NCBI GenBank assembly: GCA_033961575.1 | Contig: CM066737.1 | Span: 59,912,771 to 59,976,770 of the forward strand | Length of the DNA stretch: 64,000 nt | Reading direction: 5' to 3' | DNA from: Aselliscus stoliczkanus | Lineage: Eukaryota; Chordata; Mammalia; Chiroptera; Hipposideridae | Part shown: positions 36,315-47,689 of the stretch, piece by piece | Position numbering within the stretch: position 1 is the stretch's first letter | How the letters are laid out: each line of letters opens with the position of its first letter | Translations under genes and position numbers: made by a program | Notes under the pieces: model-generated | The model's database searches: none | Told to the model about the DNA's origin: nothing | The model's input: only the letters and a program-made list of their open reading frames with translations

Positions 36315-36770
36315 TGGCTAATTACCTTCAGTGGATAACTTCCAAAATCATTACCTTATTTTTAGAGCCTCTACACATTCTGGCTGTCTACCCTCCAGCC
36401 ACTTTGATCTTCTTTCTGTTCCCAGAATGTGTCATACCTTTTCTCTTAGTTTAGGCCTTCTCATATGCTATTCCATCAATTTGAAAGGGTCTTTCCTCAG
36501 ACTCTTACCTTTTCCCAATTCATTCTTCAAATCATAGATAAAAAGTAATTTTCTTAAAGAGGCTTCCCTTACCCATAAGAGTACCTGAAATCTATAACAT
36601 GTACTCTTATAGGCTCCTGTACTTTCCATCATCATTCTCAACAGATTTCATTTTGATTCCAGGATGGAGAACAGGGAATTAATATGTTTTATTTACTACC
36701 ATCGTACCCTTAGCATAGTACCTGGCACAGAACAGATGTTCAGCTATTATTTAAATATGTTTGGAGTTTA
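36315..36770 (+). repeat. L2 LINE relic
   Basis: L2 3' order: CTACCCTCCAGCCACTTTGA, CATATGCTATTCCATC, AAAGAGGCTTCCCTTACCC, CTTAGCATAGTACCTGGCAC. Confidence 0.65.
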
Positions 36771-37163
36771 TTCAGTTAAATCTATGTATATGGCTACATT
36801 TAATTCTATAACAAGAATTAGCTTTAGAAAAGTGATACATATTTTTTTTTATTTTTTGTACTGCGTTCCACCTAATTTCATTTTTCTCCTATGATGAAAC
36901 AAGTCTTCTTCATACTTGATCCCCATACATATTGTTCCAAAGAGAGGCCTTTGTTCAAATTGTCTCAGGTCTTTGAAATGCCTCATTTAAAAAAATTGCT
37001 GATTATATCACCTCTCCATCTTTAAATTGGTATTCTAGAAAGACCACCTTCACAGAAAACATAAAAATAACCAAACAATAACATTTTCTATGATACTTCC
37101 TGCTTTTTAACATTTTTATTAAATTTATTGGAGTGGCATTGGTTAGTAAAATTATATAGGTTT

Positions 37164-37601
37164 CGGGCCGGCCGAGTGGCACATTGGTTAAGCGCTGGTT
37201 TTGGGATGCCAGCGGCCCCGGTTCGGATCCCACATGAGGGCCAGTGACACTGCCCTCTACAGCTAACAACAGCTCCACCTGGAGCTGGGCTGTGCGAGCC
37301 CCGGTGATGGTGTGGGCTGCAGCCCCTGCTGCAGTGGGCTGCCATAGGCTACAGTGAGTGGCCCGCAGCCAGCGTGAGCGTCTGGCAGCCAAGAGTGAGC
37401 TGCCAATAGCCGCGGTGAGCGACATCCAGAGGCCGGAGACTGATCTGCCTCATCCGGGAAGAGCGCAATGACGATACCAACAGTGAAGCAACATCCTCCA
37501 CAACTAGACTGAAGAACAAAAAGACAGCAACTTGTCTGTTCCCCTTCCCCGATTCCCCAACGCTGTTCCCCTCCACCAATTCCCCAATAAAATCTTTAAA
37601 A
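37164..37601 (+). mobile_element. long (about 440 bp) tRNA-derived SINE
   Basis: Head GGGCCGGCCGAGTGGCAC, B-box GGTTCGGATCCC, GC-rich body and tail CCCAATAAAATCTTTAAA. The target duplication AAAATTATATAGGTT lies at 37148-37162 and 37602-37616. Confidence 0.95.
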
Positions 37602-37647
37602 AAAATTATATAGGTTGCAAGTGTACATTTTTATAATACATTATCTA

Positions 37648-38247
37648 CCTGATTTTGCCATGTATAATGCACTCCTATGTATAATGCACACCCACATTTT
37701 TGGACCAAACTTTCAGGGAAACAATCTTTTGTTTTAATTTTTTAATTCAAATTTTTATTTGTTTGCATTTAGGTACTTGTTTTTTGTATCATAAAGGAAT
37801 TTTACCTTTTTTTTTTTTTGAGGGCAGTGTCACTGGCCGTCATATGTGGGACTGAACCGGGGCCACTGGCTTCCCAAGCCAGCGCTTAACCACCATGCCA
37901 CTCGACCGGCCCCACCATTTATTTTTTAACATATAGTACAAGAAATGTTATGTGCTGGTAACAAATTTACAATATTTACACATCATAGAAGGCCAAGAAC
38001 TCTTCGTCGTCGTTGCAAGTTCATTGTAAGTTTAACAAAACCGATTATCATATTCCAGGGTATTATTTTGCATACAGATATCATTATGGATTTCTAGAGG
38101 TTATACTTTTAACTCATAAGCATAAATAAAAGAATTAAAAACATTCATATAGATACAGAATTAATACTACCTCTTTATAATGCACACAGTTATTTTTCCT
38201 TCAAAAATTTGGGCAAAAAAGTGTGCATTATATATGGCAAAATACGG
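37648..38247 (-). mobile_element. TA-flanked DNA transposon remnant (Tc1/mariner superfamily candidate)
   Basis: Terminal inverted repeats of about 25 bp: left CCTGATTTTGCCATGTATAA, right end the complement of CCGTATTTTGCCATATATAA. TA is duplicated on both sides (37646-37647 and 38248-38249) within L1 sequence. On the - strand near 38027-37980 a short frame reads CNDDEEFLAFYDV and then a stop. An acidic, aromatic C-terminus like this is common in pogo/Tc2-type transposases. About 490 bp remain without the nested SINE (37807-37914), so it is an internally deleted, non-autonomous copy. The superfamily is inferred from the TA target and the terminal repeats. Confidence 0.7.
37807..37914 (-). mobile_element. 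short tRNA-derived SINE
   Basis: Reverse monomer with a long T tract and GACCGGCCCC end, lying inside the DNA transposon, which itself lies in an L1. No clear target duplication. Confidence 0.88.
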
Positions 38248-39190
38248 TATATGTTGCAGTGCGTGTTGACCTCCCAGAGTTAGTTCCCCTTTCATCACCG
38301 TATATGTGACCCCCTTTACCCTCTTACCCTCTCGTAACCACTAAACTGTTGTCTGTATCTTTGAGCTTTTGTTTCTTTTTCTTGTTTATTTGTTGTTTTC
38401 AGTTTTATATGCCACATATGAGTATGAGTGAAGTAATATGGTTCTTCACATTTTCTGTCTGACTTATTTTACTTGTCATGACAATTTCAAGCTCCATCCA
38501 TGTTGTTGCAAATAGCAGTATTTCATCTTTTCTTATGGCCGAGTAATATTTCATTGTGTATACCTCATTTTCTTTACCCAATCATCTATCAAAGGACACT
38601 TTGGTTGTTTCCACATTTTGGTCACTGTGAATCATGCTGCAATGAACATAGGGGTATATATATCTTTATGGATAAATATTTTCAGTCTTTTGGGTAGATA
38701 CCCAGAAGAAGGATTGTTGGGTTGTATGGAAATTCTATTCTTAATTTTTTGAGAAATCTCCTTACCCTTACTGTTTTTCATAGTGGCTGTACCAATTAAC
38801 ATTGCCACCAGCAATGTATGAGTGTTCCTTTTTCTATACAACCTATCTAACACTTGTTATTAGTTGTATTGTTGATAATAGCCATTCTAACAGGTGTGAG
38901 GTGGTATCTCATTGTGGATTTGATTTTCATTTCCCTAATAGCTAGTGAGGTTGAGCATTTTTTCGTATACGTGTTGGACAGTTGTTTGTATTCTTGGGAG
39001 AAGTGCTTGTTTAGGTCAGTGCTTGTTTTGATTATTGTCACTTTGTAGTATAGATTGAATTCAGTGAGTGTGATACCTCCAGGCTTGTTATTTTTCCTTA
39101 AGATTGTTTGGCTATTTGAGGTCTTTTGTGATTCCATAAAAATCTGATTAACTTTTGTTGTTGTTTTATTTCTTTAAAAAATGCCATTGG

Positions 39191-39623
39191 GGGCCAGCCG
39201 ATTGGTGCATTGGTTAAGAGCTGGCATGGGACACAAGCAGCCCCAGTTCAGGTCCCACATATGAGGGTCAGTGACACTGCCCTCTACAGCTAAGATGGTG
39301 AACACCACATCCACCTGGAGCTGGGCTGCTGTGATTCCCCGGGACAGCATATCTGCAGCCCCTGCTGCAGTGGGCTGCCATAGGCTACAGTGAGTGGCCA
39401 GCAGCCAGAGTGAGCAGCCAAGAGCTGCTGTGAGCGGCAGTCCAGAGGCCAGTGAACGATCTGCCTCATGCAGGAAGAGCGCAATGACGATACCAACATG
39501 GGACAGTGAAGCGACGTCCTCCACAACTAGAATGAAGAACAAAAGGACAGCAACTTGTCTGTTCCCCTCCCCCAATTCCCCAACGCTGTTACCCTCCCCC
39601 AATTCCCCAATAAAATATTTTTT
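39191..39623 (+). mobile_element. long (about 435 bp) tRNA-derived SINE
   Basis: Sense head GGGCCAGCCGATTGGTGCAT and the CCCAATAAAATATTTT tail. The target duplication AAAAATGCCATTGG lies at 39177-39190 and 39624-39637, in L1 ORF2. L1 and SINE frames are fused across the junction by chance (39527-40021). Confidence 0.95.
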
Positions 39624-40324
39624 AAAAATGCCATTGGCTCTTTGATATGGATTGCATTAAATCTGTATATTGCCTCTGGTAATATGGCCATTTTAACTAT
39701 GTTGATTCTTCCAATCCATGAACATAAGATATCAGTCCATTGTTTTGTGTCTTCCTCAATTTCTTTTAATAGTGTCTTGTAGTTTTCATGGTATAGGACA
39801 TTCACATCCTTTGTTAAGCTTGTTAGTAGGTATTTTATTCTTTTTGTTGCAATTGCAAAGGGAATTGTTTCCTTCACTTCTTTTTCAGAAATTTCATTGT
39901 TAGTATATAGAAATGCAATGGATTTTTGTAAATTGATTTTGTATCCTGCAACTTTACTGTATTTGTTTATTGTTTCTAATAGTGTGTGTGAGTGAGTGCA
40001 ATTTTTTGCATAATGAATCATGTCATCTGCAAAAATGATAATTTGAGTTGTTTATTCCCAATTTGGATGCCTTTTATTTTTCCCTCTTTCCTCATTGCTC
40101 TGGCTAGGACTTGCAATACTATGTCAGTAACAGTGGTGATAGGGAGCATCCCTGTATTGTTCTTGATTGTAAAGAGAAAGTTTTCAGTTTTTCAACATTA
40201 AATATGATATTAGCTGAGGGTTTGTCATATGTGGCCTTTATTACATTTAGGTACATTCCTTCTATTCCAATTTTATTAAGCATTTCAATCATAAATTAGA
40301 TCTTGTTAAATGCTTTAGAACATC

Positions 40325-40460
40325 AGTGCAGTATCAGAATATAAGTTTCAAAAGATCAGGGATCTTATCTCTTTTGTTTATCTCTTTTGTTTATAGTGCT
40401 AGTACATTGTCTGGAACATGTTAAGTGTTCAGCAAATATTTGCTTAGTGGATTTGTTTCT
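40325..40460 (+). repeat. L2 LINE 3' tail relic
   Basis: AATATAAGTTTCAAAAGATC, AGGGATCTTATCTC, then ACATTGTCTGGAACATG and CAGCAAATATTTGC. A 13-bp unit ATCTCTTTTGTTT is tandemly repeated at 40369-40394. Confidence 0.55.
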
Positions 40461-40990
40461 ATATACCATCCTTGCCCTGGAGTAGAGAAGATCCATAGAT
40501 TCTTGTTAATGATTTACCTTCTAGATGTTGTTGGGTTTTAAATTCTTTAGAGGTAGGTTATAACACCTCAGAATCAGTGTAAACAAACACTATATTTGGA
40601 GGACTCAGAAAATCCTCTTGGCTCTTTTCAAAGTTGCTATAATCTCATGGTCACCATGTTTCACTCACATCAGACTAGAATCATATCTTATTTGAATTGT
40701 GGGATAAATAGTGAAACTAAAGCATCAATGATGGTTTACATCTTTACAATAGCTGAACATATCAGTTCTGTTGCATGTTGGTGTATTTTGTTAATCTTAT
40801 TTCCATCAAAGACAAGCTGCATTGCAAACTGATCTGATATACCTATTAGAACTTCCTTTATGTGGTTTGCCAGAACTTTTATGTACACAGGGATTGCTTT
40901 TTGATCAAGATTAACTTATATTTTACACTGTGAAAACACATTGCTCAAAAAGGAAATAGCGGTCAGCATTCATAGGAAATGTTGTGCTTT
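40461..40990. other. unique-looking DNA, nothing recognised
   Basis: No recognisable repeat or coding feature. Confidence 0.4.
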
Positions 40991-41002
40991 AAAATGTAGT
41001 GC

Positions 41003-41462
41003 TGGGCCAGCTAAGTGGTGCATTAGTTAAGAGCTGGCTTGGGACGACAGCAGCCTGGGTTCAGATCCCAAATATGAGGGCCAGTGACACTGCCTTCTAC
41101 AGATAAGATGGTGAGCAACAGCTCCACCTGGAGCTGGGCTGCTGTGAGTCCCCAGGATGGCATAGATGCAGCCCTGGCTGCAGTGGGCTGCCATAGGCTT
41201 CAGTGAATGGCCGGCAGCCAGCATGAACAGCTGGCAACCGGTGTGAGCTGCCAAGAGCCGCTGTGAGTGGCTGTCTGGAGGCCAGCGACCGATCTGCCTC
41301 ACCCGAGAAGAACACAATGATGATACCAACATGCACCAGTGAAACGACGTCCTCCACCACTAGACTGAAGAACAAAAAGGACAGCCACTTTTCTGTTCCC
41401 CTTCCCCAATTCCCCAACACTGTTCCTCTACCCCAATTGCCCAATTTAAAAAAATCTAAAAA
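41003..41462 (+). mobile_element. long (about 460 bp) tRNA-derived SINE
   Basis: Sense head GGGCCAGCTAAGTGGTGCAT, GC-rich body and degenerate tail (CCCAATTTAAAAAAATC, so the AATAAA is lost). A perfect target duplication AAAATGTAGTGC lies at 40991-41002 and 41463-41474. Confidence 0.94.
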
Positions 41463-41474
41463 AAAATGTAGTGC

Positions 41475-42503
41475 ATTCACTTACTCATGTATCTTTCAAC
41501 AATGTTGTATAATCTAGTGAAACAATATTTTCTTTCACAATCAATTCTCTGTCATCGACTATATCCAAATGAAAAGATAAACATAGCTAAATACTGGAAA
41601 TATTGCTTATCTCTATTCTGAAAATATCTCCCACCATACTGAGGAACAGTGAACATATGCACTTTATTTGATTTAATAAGATAGATAGGTGTATCGTAAA
41701 ATGTTCTTACACTACATTGGAGCCCTGAAATTCCTTGTACATGTTGACTAGGGGCTGCATTAAGACTACTCTAGACCTAATAAGGTTTCAAACTTTTCTG
41801 TTGTGTCTAAACATGATGTTTTTAACTAAATGAGGGTAAACTTGGTTTCTAATATCAAACTTTTAAAAAATATAGTCTGAAATTTCATGCATGTATAGTA
41901 CTGTGTGTTATGTTGTTAATGGATAGTTTGATTCAAAATATATACATATGTGAAATATTGCTTCAAAGGGTAAAGTATTAGTACTGAAAAAGGGAAAATT
42001 ACTCTTTTAAATGGAAGAATGGCACACTAACAATACATTTATTTATAACCTTTTCTGTCTTCATTTCATTTTTATAGTGGTAGAGGAAAATTGTGAGAAT
42101 TCATAATAATGATTAAGGATGCCAGAAAAACAACTTCATACCTTCTCTTTTGATATGATTTGGAAACAGTTTGGTCTCTTGTTAGAGACAGGTAGGCCTT
42201 TTAAAAAATAGTTTAAAAATGTTAAAAGTACCAAAAGTGTTGCAATGATGCAGTAGAAAATTTTCTGTTATAAATTAAGAAGCATTCTCCTTAATCTTGA
42301 GAGTAGGGACAAAGTTAACATAGTTAAGTTAATAATTAGTATATTGGCTCAGGATTACTAAGAATGTAGTCTTAGAGTTTTTATTTCTTTAAAAATTATT
42401 TTATGTATGTGTCATCTTTTAAAAATGTGCCTTTCAATGTAAGTTATTGGCTAAGCCTAGATATTTAAGAAATACGTCCATTATTTGTAATAACATTAAG
42501 GTT
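41475..42503. other. AT-rich DNA, nothing recognised
   Basis: No recognisable element up to the short L1 3' end. Confidence 0.4.
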
Positions 42504-42515
42504 AAAAATTATATC

Positions 42516-42661
42516 AGAGGAAGTGTAATAGATATATATGATATGGGGGGAGGAGTGGGGTGGCGAGTGGGGGGAGGGGGGTTGTCACTTTGAGGGGTAA
42601 AAAGTATAACTATTGCATTGTGTTGTACAGCTGAAACTAATTAAAAAATAAATTAAAAAAA
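42516..42661 (+). mobile_element. very short 5'-truncated L1
   Basis: Only the L1 3' end: a G-rich stretch, TTTGAGGGGTAAAAAGTATA, GTGTTGTACAGCTGAAACTA and a poly(A) tail. Imperfect flanks AAAAATTATATCA (42504) and AAAAATTATAATATCA (about 42658). Confidence 0.85.
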
Positions 42662-42674
42662 ATTATAATATCAA

Positions 42675-43150
42675 TTACTTTTTTCTAAACTAGGACCTTG
42701 GTTATGGTAAGCATTTCTATTTGGCCATGAGAATACAATTAATATATCCATCCAACTCATAATAGTTTTTCTGAATTTCTAGCAAAGTACTTTATAGGTA
42801 ATAGCGTGTTGAAATCTAGTTTTATAAAGACAGCACTCAAAAATATTCCCATCCCAAATGCAGTAGTTATCAGAAAAAATAATTTCCAAATGATTTTTAC
42901 TTCAAAAAGTTTCCCTTTTGAAGGTGTAGATCCAACTTATGAAGGTACTTGGCTCATTCCTTTCAAACTATCTACACCACTCTCTTCTACCACCATCATT
43001 CTTTTACATCATCTTCCTCAAAAATCTCTCAGTAGTCTAGGAAAAGACTAAAAAAACTAGAAATCTCTCTCTGTGTATTTATATATATGTATAAATCATT
43101 TTAATAAAAATCTTCTATATTTTAATTAAAAATATCCATAAACTTATATA
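42675..43150. other. AT-rich DNA, nothing recognised
   Basis: No recognisable element before element C. Confidence 0.4.
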
Positions 43151-43194
43151 TGGATAATTTAAAAAAATATATTTGTATTAAAATATAGCTAACA

Positions 43195-43301
43195 TCGGCT
43201 GGCTGAGTGGCGTGGTGGTTAAGTGCTGGCTTGGGAAGCTGGTGGTGCCAGTTTGAGTCCCACATTTGAGGGCCAGTGACACTGCCCTCAAAAAAAAAAA
43301 T
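43195..43301 (+). mobile_element. short tRNA-derived SINE
   Basis: Sense monomer with degenerate head CGGCTGGCTGAGTGGCGTGG. The target duplication AATATAGCTAACA lies at 43182-43194 and 43302-43314, inside element C. Confidence 0.93.
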
Positions 43302-44399
43302 AATATAGCTAACAGATAATATAATATTAGCTTCAAAAGTACACCATAGTTAGTCAATATTTATATACCTAAAGATGTGATCACCAAACTTCTGGTAAGA
43401 TGGCAGAATAGACAGACTCTGTGACAACTGCCTCCCAGGATCACACAAAAATTACAAATAATTTATACAACATTCAACTGCAGAAGTCCCAGGAACACTA
43501 CATTAACAGAACCTCTAAATGAAGAACTTAAAGAGGAGGCCACATTGTTTCTGGTAGGAGGGGTGGAGATGAGAGAGGGCGAACCCTGTGAGGAATGCCC
43601 AAGAGGTGAGGAGGCTTCTCCACTTGGGGGAGAGACCCTCTGGCTCCACAATGAGCTCACAGCCCAGAGTTACTTTGCCGGGAAGAAGAGTTCTACAATA
43701 GCTGGCAGTAAATTAGTGAGGACTCTCTTTGCTCAATTCCGTGAGGCTGAGGGTGGCTAGAGAGCCAGTGGGGCCGGTGCACAGATTCACTAACTGGTGA
43801 GCAATCACCTGGTTCCTGGTGGATGGAGTAGCTGTGTCAGTGGGGCCCAGGAGCCTGTGGGGAAGGACTGAACTTAGCACCTTTGTCATGGGAGCTGGAG
43901 GTTTGGGGAGTGTTGTTTCCCTGGTGTGGAGCTTGCACACAAGTAGTGTACAGGAGGGCGCCATTTTTGCAGGGTTGGGCCTGCCCACAGAGGGTCTGGT
44001 CCGGGACCACATTGGTCTGGTGGAATTGGCACAGGTGTGTGTGTCTGCATACACGCACATGCTGCCTTGGAACCCCACCCTCCATCTGGCTTGTGATGCG
44101 CACATAGCTAGGGAAATGCCTTGTGGGCATGCTTGGGCTCCAACAGGCTGTTCACTGAGATGCGGGAGTCCACAAGCCACCTTAGTTCCCCGCTCTCTGC
44201 ACTGCTGGTGCAGAGTTGCTGGGCTGGCGATTGGCTGTCAGGCTGCCCAGCCTGATCTGTGAGCAGCTGATTGGGACAGGCTGAGACTGGGAGTTTTCCT
44301 GGGAGTGTTGGGCTGTGAACTGTGTGCCTGAGTGATCCAGCCAGGGCTCTCCTGGTGATCTATCTAATACACGAAAGCAATCCCAGAGCAACAGCCAGA

Positions 44400-45245
44400 A
44401 TGAGGAAACTAAGAAACATATCATGAGTAAAAGATCAGAAGAAACCTCTGGAAATGGAACTAAATGAAACAGAGGGATCCAACCTTTCAGAGACAGAGTT
44501 TAGATCACTAATGATAAGAATGTTTAATGAACTTAGGACATAAGGAAGGATTGAAAAATCATGAAAAACAACCAGTTAGAACTAAAGAACGAAGGAATCA
44601 CCAGTGGATTAGATGAAGCAGAGGATCGGATTAGTAATTTAGAAGACAAAATAGCAGAAATCACCCAGTTGGAACAACAAAAAGAAAAAAACAATAAAAC
44701 ACAATGAAAATAGTTTAAGAGACCTGCGGGAAAACATGAAGAATAACAACATTTGCATCATAGGAATACCAGAAGAAGAAGAAGAAAAGAAGCAAGGGGT
44801 CGAGAATGTATTTTAAAAAATAATGACTGAAAATTTCCCTACCCTGTTGAAAGAAATGAACATACAAGCCCAGGAAGTGTAGAGAGTTCCAAACAAGATG
44901 AATCCAAACAGGTCCACATAAAGACACATCATAGTAAAAATGGTAAAGCTTAAAGACAAAGACAGAATCCTAAAAGTAGCAAGAGAAAGACAGCTAGTTA
45001 CATACAAAGGAACTCCTATAAGACTAGCAGGTGACTTGTCTACAGAAACTCTGCAGGTCAGAAGTGAGTGGCAGGAGATAGTCAAAATGATGCAAAATAA
45101 AGGCATACAACCAAGATTGCTCTACCCAGCATGACTATCACTTAAAATTGAAGTAGAAATAAAGAGATTCTAGAAAAGAATAAGCTTAAGGAATTCATTA
45201 CCACCAATCCAGCATTGCAAGAAATGTTAAAAGGACTTTTTAAAC
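44400..45245 (+). pseudogene. L1 ORF1 relic in element D
   Basis: Sense ORF1p sequence with broken frames. The RRM part shows IIGIPEEEEE and TENFPTLLKEMNIQAQEV. The C-terminal domain, open at 44940-45134, shows MVKLKDKDRILKVARERQLV and GTPIRLAGDLSTETLQVRSE, ending at LLYPA and a stop. Confidence 0.75.
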
Positions 45246-45299
45246 AGAAGAAAGGGGTAAACAAGCTAACCTAGGAAGACCAGTAATACAAATAACAAA

Positions 45300-45990
45300 A
45301 TGGCAACACATATGCACCTATCAATAATCACTTTAAATGTGAATGGGCTAAATGCTCCAATCAAAAGACATCGAGTGGCTGAGTGGATAAGAAAACAGGA
45401 CCCATGTATATGCTGTTTACAAGACACTCATCTCATAGCAAAAGACACACACAGACTGAAAGTAAAGTGATGGAGTTAGATATTTTATGCAAATGGATGT
45501 TAGACAAAAACCTGGAGTAGCAATACTTATTTCAGACAAAATAGACTTTAAAATGAAGACTACAATAAAAGGCAAAGAAAGGCACTACATAACAATAAAT
45601 GGATTGATTCAACAAGAGGACATAACCTAATATACATCTATCCACCCAACATAGGAGCTCCTAAATATATAAAACAGATTTTGACAGACATAAAGTCAGA
45701 GATCAACAGTAACACTATCGTAGTGGAGGACTTCAATACCCTATTGTCACCAATGGACAGATCCTCCAGACAGTAATTCAACACGCAAAGAGTGGCCTTA
45801 AATGACACTTTAGACCAGCTGGATTTCATCAATATTTTTGGAGCATTTCACCCCGAAGCAACAGAATATACATTCATCTCAAGTGCACATGGAATATTTT
45901 CCAAGATAGACCACATGTTAGGCACAAAACAAGTCTCAGTAAATTTAAGAAGATTGAAATCACATCAAGCAGATATAGAGGAAAAACTGA
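45300..45990 (+). pseudogene. L1 ORF2 endonuclease domain relic in element D
   Basis: Starts ATG at 45300 (MATHMHLSIITLNVNGLNAP), the usual APE-type endonuclease N-terminus with the conserved Asn of LNVNG. The catalytic QETHL motif reads QDTHL at codons 41-45 (45420-45434), replacing the catalytic Glu. Later motifs are EDFNTLLSPMDR and SKIDHMLGTKQVS. Stops and frameshifts are present, for example TGA at about 45468. No reverse transcriptase follows. Confidence 0.8.
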
Positions 45991-46363
45991 TGGCTGCTAG
46001 CTGGAAGGGGGTGGGGATGTGGGAGAAGGGGAAGGGATTAGACGGCATAAATAGGTAACTACAATATTGTCACAGGGATATGAAAGGCAGTTCTGGGAAT
46101 ATAATTAATAATGTGAATAATTTGTAGGGTGTCAGAAGGTTGAATGTCTTGTTGGGAAGACCACTTCAGAGATGGGGTGGAGGCTTGATTGCTCTGCTGT
46201 ACATGGGATGTGGAGTACAGTGTGGCAGTGGAGTCAAGGGAATAGTAATAGATACGTATGATATGGGAGGGGAGTGGGGCTGCGAATTGGGGGCGGGGGG
46301 GTCATCAATTTGAGGGGTAAAATATATAACAATTGCGCTGTGTTGTAAAAAATAAATTAATTA

Positions 46364-46468
46364 GGGCCAGCTGAGTGGCGCGGTGGTTGGGCGCTGGATT
46401 GGGAGGCCAGCAGCCCCGGTTCAGGTCTCGCGTGTGGGGAGTCAGTGACACTGCCCTCAAAAAAAAAA
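46364..46468 (+). mobile_element. short tRNA-derived SINE in L1 poly(A) tail
   Basis: GGGCCAGCTGAGTGGCGCGG head with an anticodon-arm region and B box. It is inserted in the A-rich tail of element D. AATTAATTA-type flanks on both sides make the duplication length uncertain. Confidence 0.9.
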
Positions 46469-46493
46469 TTAATTAATTAATTAATTAATTAAT
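46468..46493 (+). repeat. (AATT)n microsatellite
   Basis: About six AATT units at the junction of the SINE tail and the L1 D tail. Confidence 0.95.
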
Positions 46494-47689
46494 TTTTTAA
46501 AAAAGTTTAAAATTAAAAAAAAGGACGTGATCACCATGATAAATGCAGCAACCATCTGACACCATACTATGCTATCACAATATTATTAACTATTTTCCCG
46601 ATGCTGTGTATTACACCCCCATGACTTCATTTTCTTGTACCTGAAAATTTGGACCTTTTATTCTCCTTCACATTTCCCCCCTTTTTTAAATTTTCAATTG
46701 CAATTGACAGTCAATATTGTTTTGTATTTCTTTCAGGTGTACAGTAAAGTAGTTACACAGTTATATAACTTAAGGAGTGATTCCCCTGAATAGTCTAGTA
46801 CCCACTTAGCACTATATGTAGTTATTACCATATTATTGACTATATAAGTATAATTCACTTTAAATCCCCTTGACCATTTTGTAACTATCAATTTGTACTT
46901 ATTCCCTTCCCCTTTTTTTCATTCACACTCTCAAACCCTCCCATCTGGCAACAATTAAAATGTTTTTGGTATCTATGAGTTTGTTCCTGTTTTGTTTCTT
47001 AATATTGTTCTTTAGATTCTACATATAAGTGAAATCACATTGAATATGTCTTTCTTTGTCTGATATACTCCACACAGCACAGCACCCTCAGGTCTATCCA
47101 TGCTACCACAGAGTCAAGTACCCATCCCCTTCCATGACTGAGCAATATTCCGTTGTATATATGTACCACCTCCTCTTTATCCATTCTTCCATCAGTGGAC
47201 ATCTAGGCTTCCTCCACATCTTGGTCATTGTAAACAATACTACAATGAACATATGGATGTACTCATCCCCTCAAAGTAGCATTTTGGGTTTCTTTGGATA
47301 AACACACTGAAGGAGAATTACAGGGTCCTTCATTTTCTCTTTTTATAGTCTGTTTTAAAGTCTATTTTGTCTGGTATAACTATTGCTACTCCACTTTTTC
47401 AAAATTTCCATATTCATGAAATATATTATTCCATACCTTTACTTTCCATCTGTGTGTATCTTTTGATCTAAAGTGAGTTTCTTGTAGGCAGCATATGTAA
47501 GGTTATTTTTTTTCTCATCCATTTAACCCTCCTATGTCTTTTCAGTGGAACATTTAATTCATTTATATTGAAAGTAATTGTTGATGGATATGTAGCTATT
47601 GCCATTTTATTATTCATAATTTTGATTTTTTTTCATCTTAAAGGAGCCTCTCTAACTTTTTTTTGCAATACTGGTTTGGTGGTGATGAA

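Larger units (their letters stand above)
37114..40310 (-). mobile_element. 5'-truncated L1, antisense, with nested insertions
   Basis: L1 3' UTR from 37114 through the ORF2 C-terminus into the reverse transcriptase part near 40310. The antisense frame 39527-40021 includes [18 protein letters not shown] and [20 protein letters not shown], both ORF2 motifs downstream of the catalytic centre. It is interrupted by long SINEs (37164-37601 and 39191-39623) and a DNA transposon (37648-38247). A small internal deletion lies near 39010-39030. A tentative target duplication is TGCTTTTTAACAT (37101-37113) versus TGCTTTAGAACAT (40311-40323); its first bases also fit L1 sequence. Confidence 0.82.
43387..46523 (+). 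mobile_element. Element D: 5'-complete L1 lacking reverse transcriptase
   Basis: Inserted in the 3' UTR of element C. The 13-bp target duplication GATGTGATCACCA (43374-43386) versus GACGTGATCACCA (46524-46536) has one mismatch. Order: 5' UTR (43387-44400) with AAGATGGC near its start, ORF1 relic (about 44400-45245), ORF2 endonuclease region (45300-about 45990), then directly the 3' UTR (about 45990-46360), ending in an A-rich tail that holds a SINE and an (AATT)n run. It is about 3.0 kb without the SINE. The whole reverse transcriptase and C-terminal part of ORF2 is missing, a different deletion from A, B and C. Confidence 0.83.

Noticed and set aside
39527..40021. 164-codon antisense frame
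   Set aside because: L1 ORF2 sequence read through into an inserted SINE; the last 30 or so residues (LGNWGRG repeats) are SINE tail.
43713..44262. 147- and 155-codon frames on opposite strands
   Set aside because: Mutually overlapping frames in the 5' UTR of L1 D; no protein similarity.
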